Shown piece by piece: positions 44,637-50,536 of a stretch of DNA of 50,536 nucleotides. The notes under the pieces are model-generated. The model made no database searches, was not told the origin of the DNA, and worked only from the letters and a program-made list of their open reading frames with translations. Position 1 is the first letter of the stretch, and each line of letters starts with the position of its first letter. Made by a program: the position numbers and the translations under genes. This DNA comes from Hydrogenophaga sp. (GTDB lineage Bacteria > Pseudomonadota > Gammaproteobacteria > Burkholderiales > Burkholderiaceae_C): NCBI RefSeq assembly GCF_030651625.1, contig NZ_JAUSCF010000007.1, positions 1 through 50,536 of the forward strand, written 5' to 3'.

Positions 44637-45470
44637 CTAATCCCTGCGGTTGCGGTAAGCCAGCCCCAGGTTGAAGGCGTGCGTGATCGGACGCCCTACC
44701 AGGGGGCTGCGCGCCGCATCACCCTGCAGCCGCGACAGATCCACCCCCCCAAACACCACCCAGCGCTGGCTCAACGCGGTGGTGAACTTGACCCCGGCTT
44801 GTATGCCTTCCCAGCCGCTGCCCAGGTGGTAGGGTGCACGTCCGACCCGCTGGGCAGCTTCTGGCGTGATGCCGAACTGGGTCTTCATGTACCGCGCATC
44901 TGCCCAGCCGGCCGAAAGACCAAAGTCCAGATGGGTGGCGTCCGACACCGGGTAACGGTAGTTCACCCCACCCCCGGCCCGCAGACCGCCGCCCTTGCCG
45001 AGGATGTCCTGGTCCATGCTGGCGTACCAGGACCAACGTTCACCGACCGGTCGGCGGGCCGAAACCCGCGCCCTCAGCGTGGCGGGAATGTCCGGCAAAC
45101 CGACGAACAGAGGGTCGTTGTCGAAAGTGCGTCCGTTGTTCACCCGCAGCGACAGGCCGATGTTCCAGTCCTGTGCGGCCAGCAACTCTGTGCTCAGGCC
45201 GGTTTCGCCCGAGCGCCGCCCGGCACCCAGCAGGGTACTGCCCTGGGATCGCGAAACCCGCACCGGACCAAGCTGGAAGTACCAGACCGGCTTGAGACTG
45301 GTCTTGCGCTCACCGGTGCCGATGTGGGCCGTGGAGGACACCAGCGAGGCGCCGACCAGATAGTCCTTCGCGTGAACTTCCTGTTTCTCTGAAGTCTCTG
45401 CAAAAGCCCAGAGGGGTGTGACCAGCACCAGGGCCGACAGAAAGGATCGGGTCGATTGAGAAAACAGCAT
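44637..45470 (-). CDS. MipA/OmpV-family outer-membrane protein
   Basis: A 277-residue protein. The signal peptide (about residues 1-25, ending AFA) is followed by beta strands with alternating hydrophobicity and a final aromatic-rich strand (HAFNLGLAYRNRRD). The MipA family feature is the run GAGRRSGETGLSTELL plus ARVSARRPVGERWSWYASMD. E. coli MipA is a scaffold for murein enzymes; OmpV is a porin-like protein. I chose ATG 45470, which gives a proper signal peptide. Confidence 0.83.
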   Translation of the reverse strand: MLFSQSTRSFLSALVLVTPLWAFAETSEKQEVHAKDYLVGASLVSSTAHIGTGERKTSLKPVWYFQLGPVRVSRSQGSTLLGAGRRSGETGLSTELLAAQDWNIGLSLRVNNGRTFDNDPLFVGLPDIPATLRARVSARRPVGERWSWYASMDQDILGKGGGLRAGGGVNYRYPVSDATHLDFGLSAGWADARYMKTQFGITPEAAQRVGRAPYHLGSGWEGIQAGVKFTTALSQRWVVFGGVDLSRLQGDAARSPLVGRPITHAFNLGLAYRNRRD

Positions 45471-45614
45471 GGGTTCGTATCTTATCGGGCGCACCAGGCC
45501 CTCTTGTACACGATTGCGTCGTCTGGGCATCGAAGCGGGATGCCAGATGTTCCACGGTAGATGAATCCTTCCAACACTGTCAGACTGCTTCATTCAGACA
45601 CCACCCACTGCCCC

Positions 45615-47141
45615 ATGTCACTGGAAATCGAACTCAAGCTTTCCCTGAGGGCCAGCGATGTGCCCAGGTTGATGGCTCACCCCCTGCTGGCAGGTCAGAT
45701 GCCCCGCCGGGAACGGCTTCTCAACACCTACTTCGACACATCCACCCTCACCCTCATGGCCCAGCGCATCGCGGTGCGGGAGCGTCAGGTGGGCCGACGC
45801 ACCCTGCTCACGGTCAAGACCGCTGGCAGTTCGGTCGGTGGGCTGAGCCAGCGCCAGGAATGGGAGGCTCCCACCCAGCCCGGCCAGTTTGACTTCGCGG
45901 CGCTGATCGATGACGACACCCTCGCTTCGTCGCTGTCTGCGCTGGCCTGGCAGCTGGTCCCGGTTTTTCGCACCGACTTCGTGCGCCACACCTGGCAACT
46001 GCGTCAGGGCAACACGCATGTCGAGGTGGCACTCGATCAGGGCTGGATCACCACTGGGGATGGGCAGGGCCCACACTGCGAACCCCTGCTGGAGCTGGAA
46101 CTGGAACTCAAAACCGGTCCAGCCGATGCCCTGCTGGACCTTGCCCACACGCTCGCACTAGGCCCCCACGGCGACGCTGCCAGCGGCCTGTGGCTGCACC
46201 CCGTGGACCGCAGCAAAGCCGAGCGGGGCCTGGCGCTGTTCCTCGGTCAGAAGCAGCAGCCGACACCCGCACAAACGCTCACCCTCACCCCCGACATGGC
46301 TGCCGTGAGTGCATTCCGATGTGCCGCGATGAACTGCATGAGCCATTTGCAGGCCAACGCGGCTGGCCTGATGCAGACCCGACCCGACCACCTGCCAGAC
46401 CCGGAGTTCGTTCACCAGTGCCGTGTGGCACTGAGGCGGCTGCGCACCGGTCTGCGCCTGTTTGCGCCTTTTCTGCCCCGCCGGTTCACATCACACTGGC
46501 AAGACCAGTGGCGCCAGACAGCGCAGACGCTGGGTGAGGCTCGCAACTGGGACGTGCTGGCCACCGAAGCTCTGCCGGCCTTGCTTGAGGGCATCACTGG
46601 CGCAATACCTGTCGAAGAACTGCAAGCATGGGTCGATGCCCAGAGACGCACAGCCAACCAGCTGGCATTGGCCCTGCTGACCCACCCCTCCCACACATCG
46701 AACCTGCTGGCCTTCACCCGCGCCGTGCTGGCCCTCCCCGCAGAAAGTCGGTCCACTGAATCCCTTGCCGACTGGGCAGTCAAACAGCTCCGGGTGCGTC
46801 ACCAGCGGCTGCGGCGCGAGGTCCGGCGCGCGCTGCACGCCGGACCCGAAGGGCGGCACGAACTGCGCATCGAGTTGAAGAAGCTCCGCTATGCCCAGTC
46901 GTTCCTGTCCAGCCTGCTGCGTCCCAAGCATGTGGCCCGCAGCACAGCGACACTGGCCCGGATACAAGACCTGCTGGGTCACCTCAACGACCTGAGCACG
47001 GCGCAGGCCTTGCTCGAGCGTTGCCCCTTGCCAGAAGCACAGATGCTGCATGCGCGCGCCGAAGCGCGGATTCAAGATGGACTGGAGGGACTGCCCCGCA
47101 TCGAACGTGCTCTTTTGAAAGCCCACACTTTGTGGGGATGA
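45615..47141 (+). CDS. CYTH-CHAD domain protein
   Basis: A 508-residue cytoplasmic protein. The CYTH domain (residues 1-200) begins with the metal-binding ExExK motif in SLEIELKLSL and has RRERLLNTYFDT; such domains hydrolyse triphosphate (inorganic triphosphatase, YgiF-like). The CHAD domain (about 235-505) has conserved His/Arg/Lys: FVHQCRVALRRLRTGLRLF, LGEARNWDVL and HELRIELKKLRYAQSF. CHAD domains bind polyphosphate. ATG 45615 begins the CYTH fold; an upstream ATG at 45561 would add 18 residues. Confidence 0.92.
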   Translation: MSLEIELKLSLRASDVPRLMAHPLLAGQMPRRERLLNTYFDTSTLTLMAQRIAVRERQVGRRTLLTVKTAGSSVGGLSQRQEWEAPTQPGQFDFAALIDDDTLASSLSALAWQLVPVFRTDFVRHTWQLRQGNTHVEVALDQGWITTGDGQGPHCEPLLELELELKTGPADALLDLAHTLALGPHGDAASGLWLHPVDRSKAERGLALFLGQKQQPTPAQTLTLTPDMAAVSAFRCAAMNCMSHLQANAAGLMQTRPDHLPDPEFVHQCRVALRRLRTGLRLFAPFLPRRFTSHWQDQWRQTAQTLGEARNWDVLATEALPALLEGITGAIPVEELQAWVDAQRRTANQLALALLTHPSHTSNLLAFTRAVLALPAESRSTESLADWAVKQLRVRHQRLRREVRRALHAGPEGRHELRIELKKLRYAQSFLSSLLRPKHVARSTATLARIQDLLGHLNDLSTAQALLERCPLPEAQMLHARAEARIQDGLEGLPRIERALLKAHTLWG

Positions 47142-47227
47142 ACGACCCACACCCTTGACCGGGGCTTGGCAAAAGTCCCCATGCCAGACCACAATGGCAT
47201 TCATCCGTGCATTTCAAGGGAGCTTTC

Positions 47228-47674
47228 ATGGCGTCCATCACCCTCAGGTTTCTCGTCGAGCCGGGCTCGGCCGGCCCCAGCGGCCTGGTGCATGGTGGCA
47301 CCGTGATGAAGTGGCTCGATGACGCAGGTCATGCCTGCGCAACCACCTGGGCTCGAAGCGCTTGCCGAACCGTGTACGTCAGCAGCATCCGGTTTCACCG
47401 CTCGGTCAAGGTGGGCGAACTGGTGGAGGTCCGGGCGCGCATGGCTTTCACTGGCGAGACCAACATGAACATCACGGTGGATCTGCACAGTGGCGATCTG
47501 AAGGACGGCCGCCTGGACAAGACCGCTGAATGTCTGGTGGTGCTTGTTGCGGTGGACGCAAACGGAAACCCCATGCCGGTGGATCGCTGGACGCCCGAAA
47601 CCCCGGGTGAAATGGCACTGGCCAGCAGCGCCCGCGCCCAGTTCGACAGCACACGGCCAGCTCCATTGGAATAA
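47228..47674 (+). CDS. Acyl-CoA thioesterase (hotdog fold, YciA-like)
   Basis: A 148-residue single hotdog domain. Family signatures are GLVHGGTVMKWLDDAGHACATTWA, with the catalytic Asp in LDDAG, and VGELVEVRARMAFTGETNMNITV. It would hydrolyse medium- or short-chain acyl-CoA in the cytoplasm. AAGGGAG lies 6 nt before the ATG at 47228 and fixes the start. It converges on the third GST gene. Confidence 0.87.
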   Translation: MASITLRFLVEPGSAGPSGLVHGGTVMKWLDDAGHACATTWARSACRTVYVSSIRFHRSVKVGELVEVRARMAFTGETNMNITVDLHSGDLKDGRLDKTAECLVVLVAVDANGNPMPVDRWTPETPGEMALASSARAQFDSTRPAPLE

Positions 47675-47679
47675 CCCAC

Positions 47680-47709
47680 CGAGGCGCCGGAGGCGGCGCG
47701 GGGGGGGTG
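47680..47709 (-). repeat. Three-hairpin intergenic repeat, copy 7 (truncated head)
   Basis: Only the head remains (cccccccgcgccgcc plus the first hairpin). It lies directly after the GST stop, in that gene's orientation, between convergent genes. Confidence 0.65.
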
Positions 47710-48327
47710 TCAAGCGCGGCTGCTTGGGCGTTCGGCCACCCGGTCGCGCCAGGTCTGCAGCGCGTGCAAGCCCGCGTCAGCGGGTTTGAAGCGCATCAGA
47801 CGGGCGAATTCGATGGTGCAGAAGGCCGTGATGTCGGCAATGGTGAAGCGCTCGCCCGCCACCCAGGGCTGGCGCTGCAGCTCGCTATCGAGCCAGGCAG
47901 CCGACTCCATAAACTTGCTGATCTGCGACTGACCGAAGTCTGGAAACTGCGGCTGCTCCAGCACCGCCAGACCCGGGTGCGTATGGCGGATGCAGTTGGC
48001 GGCCGGCAGCATGAGGTGGAATTCCATCCGTCGGTCGGCCATTTCGATGAATGCGCGCTCCTCCGCATCCACTCCCATCAGGTTGGGTGCGGGGTGCAGT
48101 GATTCCATGTAGGTGCAGATGGCCCGCGATTCGGTGAGCACACGGCCGTCGTCCAGCTCCAGTGCCGGCACCTTCGAGAGCGGGCTCTTGGCCCGGTAGG
48201 TCTCGGTTTTGTGTTCCTGCACATTCAGGTCGACCTGCACCAGATCCAGACCGTTGATGTTCTTCTCCACCAGAAACATGAGCACACGGCGCGGATTGGG
48301 CGCGCGCGAAGCCACAAATAGCTTCAT
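47710..48327 (-). CDS. Glutathione S-transferase family protein
   Basis: A 205-residue GST: the thioredoxin fold (KLFVASRAPNPRRVLMFLVEK) has cis-Pro in SKVPALELDDG and ESRAICTYME. The C-terminal helical domain has GERFTIADITAFCTIEFA. The substrate is unknown. It is the third GST in the window, and the three differ clearly in sequence, so they are not recent duplicates. Confidence 0.87.
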   Translation of the reverse strand: MKLFVASRAPNPRRVLMFLVEKNINGLDLVQVDLNVQEHKTETYRAKSPLSKVPALELDDGRVLTESRAICTYMESLHPAPNLMGVDAEERAFIEMADRRMEFHLMLPAANCIRHTHPGLAVLEQPQFPDFGQSQISKFMESAAWLDSELQRQPWVAGERFTIADITAFCTIEFARLMRFKPADAGLHALQTWRDRVAERPSSRA

Positions 48328-48488
48328 GTCGCTTCGCCTCCCGCAGCCTGGCGTGAACGGTAGCGCTCGAAGGTGGTCTGCAGATACCGGCCTTGATCGC
48401 CTTGAGGCAAGACCGGTCTGGCACCAGAGATACAAGATGAATCGGTCATGAGGCAAGGCACCGCGAAAGGAACATCGCGCATCGTACC

Positions 48489-48505
48489 CAGACCGGAACG
48501 GTCTG
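48489..48505 (-). other. Hairpin downstream of pyrF without a T tract
   Basis: A 7-bp perfect stem (cagaccg / cggtctg) with a 3-nt loop lies about 32 bp after the pyrF stop. No T run follows, so termination is uncertain. The gap 48328-48536 holds nothing else recognisable. Confidence 0.4.
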
Positions 48506-48536
48506 TGGGAAAACCGGTGTCGCGCGTGCGAACGCC

Positions 48537-49376
48537 TTACCCCTTCGCAGCCTCCAGCAGCTCGCGGGTGCGCAGGGCTTCTCGGCGGGCGGCTTCGGCA
48601 AAGTCGTCGCCGGCCGAGGCATAGAGGATGGCGCGAGATGAATTGACGATGATGGCGCCGGTGGTCTCGCCACCTTGCACGCGCAGCCCGGCCCGCACCG
48701 TGGCCACGGCGTCGCCACCCTGCGCGCCCACACCCGGAATCAGCAGCGGCAGCGTGGGAGCAAGCTCCCGCACGCGCTCGATCTCGGCCGGGTAGGTGGC
48801 GCCCACCACCAGACCCAGTTGGCCATTGAGGTTCCAAGGGCCTTGCGCCAAGCGCGCCACATGCTCGTACAGCAAGGGTTGCCCCTCCACGGAAGCCAGC
48901 CGCTGGTTCTGCAGGTCGTCGCCGCCGGGGTTGGAAGTGCGACACAGCAGAAAGGCGCCTTTGCCGTGGTGCTTCAGGTAGGGCTGAACCGAGTCAAAAC
49001 CCATGAAGGGCGAGAGCGTCACAGCGTCTGCGCCATAGCGTTCAAACGCCTCGATGGCGTACTGCTCGGCGGTGCTGCCGATGTCGCCGCGCTTGGCATC
49101 CAGGATCACCGGGACCTGGGGCGCGATGGCACGCATGTGGGCCATCAGCCGTTCCAGCTGGTCTTCGGCGCGGTGCGCGGCGAAGTACGCAATCTGCGGT
49201 TTGAAGGCGATGGCGGTGTCGGCGGTGGCTTCGACAATGGCGGCGCAGAAGTCGTAGATGCGGCTGGCGTCGTCCTTGAGGCGCGCGGGAAATCTGGACG
49301 GGTCGGGGTCCAGGCCCACGCAAAGCAGGGAACGGTTCAGGCGCTCGGCGCCACGCAGCATGTCGAGGAAAGTCAT
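48537..49376 (-). CDS. pyrF: Orotidine 5'-phosphate decarboxylase, type 2
   Basis: Converts OMP to UMP, the last step of pyrimidine synthesis. The 279-residue length and the motif [18 protein letters not shown] (catalytic Lys between two Asp) mark the type 2 family, distinct from the about 240-residue E. coli type. [13 protein letters not shown] and [12 protein letters not shown] are also typical. A -10-like TAAAAT lies 6 nt upstream of the ATG. Confidence 0.96.
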   Translation of the reverse strand: MTFLDMLRGAERLNRSLLCVGLDPDPSRFPARLKDDASRIYDFCAAIVEATADTAIAFKPQIAYFAAHRAEDQLERLMAHMRAIAPQVPVILDAKRGDIGSTAEQYAIEAFERYGADAVTLSPFMGFDSVQPYLKHHGKGAFLLCRTSNPGGDDLQNQRLASVEGQPLLYEHVARLAQGPWNLNGQLGLVVGATYPAEIERVRELAPTLPLLIPGVGAQGGDAVATVRAGLRVQGGETTGAIIVNSSRAILYASAGDDFAEAARREALRTRELLEAAKG

Positions 49377-49382
49377 GCGTCG

Positions 49383-49388
49383 ATTTTA
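49383..49388 (-). promoter_or_regulatory. -10-like box TAAAAT directly upstream of pyrF
   Basis: On the minus strand TAAAAT is followed by 6 nt and then the pyrF ATG; no ribosome binding site fits in between. Confidence 0.45.
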
Positions 49389-49449
49389 CGAGGGGGTGCC
49401 CCCTGTCGCATGCGTTGCCTGCCTGCCCAGGCGAATGCTTCAGATCCCC

Positions 49450-49455
49450 TACCAT
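49450..49455 (+). promoter_or_regulatory. -10-like box TACCAT directly upstream of the EamA gene
   Basis: TACCAT is followed by 6 nt and then the ATG at 49462, again with no ribosome binding site. Confidence 0.4.
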
Positions 49456-49461
49456 CGCCGC

Positions 49462-50370
49462 ATGCACAAGCTTTCCCGCCAGCAACTCACGCTGCTCGTT
49501 CTCCTCACGCTGGTCTGGGGCATCAACTGGCCCATCATGAAGCTGGGCGTGACGGGTTTCCCACCGCTCACGTTTCGCGGCCTGAGCATGTGGATCGGTC
49601 TGCCGGTGCTGGCGGCGGTGCTGGTGTGGCGGCGGGTGCCGTTTCGCATCGAACGCGCGCACTGGCGAGAACTCGCGGTGCTCACGGTGTTCAACATGCT
49701 GGTGTGGCACACGCTGGCCATTCTGGCGATCCAGACACTGTCCAGCGGCCGCGCGGCCATTCTGGGCTACACCATGCCGGTGTTCTCTGCCGTGATCGGC
49801 GTCTGGTGGTTTGGCCAGCGCCTGAGCGGCCGGGCCTGGGGTGGCGTGGGCGCCGCCGCGCTGGGTGTGGTCCTGCTGCTGTGGCACGAGATGACACAAC
49901 TCACAGGAAAACCTGCTGGCGTGCTCATGATGCTGGTGGCCGCCGCCGCCTGGGCGGTGGGCACCCAGCTGATGCGCCGCACGAAGATTCCGCACCCCAC
50001 ACTGGCGCTGTCGTTCTGGATGACCCTGTTCACCGCCTTGTGGACCACCGCGCTGGCGGTGATTTTCGAGCGTGAAGCCTGGGCGATGCCGACACCCGCC
50101 GTCTGGTCGGCCATTGTGTACAACGCACTGGGCGTGTTCGCCTTTGCACAGGTCGCGTGGCTGATGATGGCGCGCGACCTGCCCCCCATCGCCTCCACCC
50201 TGTCGGTGATGTTCATTCCCGTGCTGGGCGTGTTCAGTGGCGCCTGGTGGCTGGGGGAGGTGTTGCATTGGCAGGACTGGGCTGCCGTAGCGCTCGTGAT
50301 GGTGGCGATTGCCAGTGTTCTTTTACCGCAAAGGCACCCCCCCGCGCCGCCTTCGGCGTCACCCCCCTGA
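49462..50370 (+). CDS. EamA/DMT-family transporter with repeat-encoded C-terminus
   Basis: A 302-residue inner-membrane protein with about ten membrane helices in two EamA halves (residues about 8-140 and 150-288). It opens LLVLLTLVWGINWPIMKLGV, typical of drug/metabolite transporters; the substrate is unknown. The last dozen residues (HPPAPPSASPP) and the stop codon lie inside the three-hairpin repeat that starts at about 50337, so the original 3' end has been replaced or extended. It diverges from pyrF. Confidence 0.88.
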   Translation: MHKLSRQQLTLLVLLTLVWGINWPIMKLGVTGFPPLTFRGLSMWIGLPVLAAVLVWRRVPFRIERAHWRELAVLTVFNMLVWHTLAILAIQTLSSGRAAILGYTMPVFSAVIGVWWFGQRLSGRAWGGVGAAALGVVLLLWHEMTQLTGKPAGVLMMLVAAAAWAVGTQLMRRTKIPHPTLALSFWMTLFTALWTTALAVIFEREAWAMPTPAVWSAIVYNALGVFAFAQVAWLMMARDLPPIASTLSVMFIPVLGVFSGAWWLGEVLHWQDWAAVALVMVAIASVLLPQRHPPAPPSASPP

Positions 50371-50407
50371 GGGGGGCGCACCCAGTGGCCCGGCGAAGGT
50401 TCTATGG
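50337..50407 (+). repeat. Three-hairpin intergenic repeat, copy 8 (interrupted)
   Basis: Head, ccccctgagggggg hairpin and gtggcccggcgaagg are present and overlap the 3' end of the EamA gene. The similarity to other copies stops after ttctatgg, just before the IS110 transposase end. Confidence 0.85.
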
Positions 50408-50413
50408 TTTTCG

Positions 50414-50536
50414 TCAAGCGCGCAGGGCTACCCGCTGCGGGTCAAACGGTGTGCCACTGTGCCAGACGGCAAACGCAATGCGCAGCAGCTTGCGAGCCAG
50501 GACCACCAGCGCCTCGGTGGTCTTCAGGCCCCGCTG
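50414..50536 (-). mobile_element. IS110-family transposase, C-terminal fragment cut by the window edge
   Basis: The last 40 codons of a minus-strand gene that runs beyond the window. The sequence GLKTTEALVVLARKLLRIAF, followed by AVWHSGTPFDP, is the typical C-terminus of IS110-family DEDD transposases (Transposase_20 domain). The stop is at 50414-50416. The left end of the IS must lie between about 50408 and 50413 or slightly before. The copy's integrity cannot be judged from here. Confidence 0.8.

Noticed and set aside
1..50536. tRNA, rRNA or known small RNA genes
   Set aside because: No TTCGANNC-type T-loop with a matching acceptor stem was found in intergenic regions; the one ttcgaatcc match near 23070 lies inside the dehalogenase gene.

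Overview
The window is a GC-rich (roughly 65%) chromosomal segment of a betaproteobacterium. Gene orders (argS-SPOR-dsbA, lptA-lptB-rpoN, birA-SPOR, uvrA/MFS/ssb) and protein sequences point to Burkholderiales, family Comamonadaceae, probably a Hydrogenophaga-like organism; the genus is an inference. It is mostly core chromosome. The only sign of a mobile element is the C-terminal end of an IS110-family transposase at the right edge. I saw no tRNA, rRNA, CRISPR array or prophage.

Layout. 0.1-4.4 kb: an L-lysine module, with operon lysE-like exporter > davB (lysine 2-monooxygenase) > davA (5-aminovaleramidase) divergent from an ArgP/LysG-type regulator. 4.7-7.2 kb: two extracytoplasmic proteins (PA14 domain; DUF1996 with Ala-Pro linkers encoded by hexamer arrays) converging on a perfect bidirectional terminator. 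8-14.4 kb: argS, a SPOR protein, dsbA, lptA, lptB, rpoN. 14.5-21.1 kb: an RlmL-type methyltransferase, a PIN protein, a MORN/YwqK-like exported protein, DUF2784, an FMN glutamate-synthase-like protein, a YecA/SEC-C protein and a CZB-like protein. 21.3-26.1 kb: two GSTs, a fluoroacetate-dehalogenase-like hydrolase, a LysR regulator and a Tat-exported nitroreductase-like protein.

26.1-29.8 kb is the most interesting part. A topoisomerase III carries two zinc ribbons, a Lys/Ala/Pro-rich tail like histone H1, and a C-terminal SWIB domain. It is divergent from a compact SET-domain lysine methyltransferase. The 90-bp intergenic region holds a 24-bp alternating purine-pyrimidine tract centred on a 16-bp perfect palindrome. 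I propose that the SET enzyme methylates the tail; this is a hypothesis.

30.2-43.7 kb: birA, a SPOR protein, a SulP transporter, DUF3422, ssb, a ClC protein with Gln in place of the gating Glu, an MFS transporter, an MscS-like channel and uvrA. 43.7-50.5 kb: RcnB-like and MipA/OmpV proteins, CYTH-CHAD, a hotdog thioesterase, a third GST, pyrF, an EamA transporter and the IS110 end.

Throughout the window a three-hairpin repeat (about 65-bp head, up to about 111 bp with its tail) lies directly after stop codons, always in the orientation of the gene it follows. One copy supplies the stop codon of the EamA gene and is interrupted next to the IS110 end. Several genes (argS, clc, pyrF, EamA) have a -10-like box 6-8 nt before the ATG and no ribosome binding site, which suggests leaderless mRNAs.
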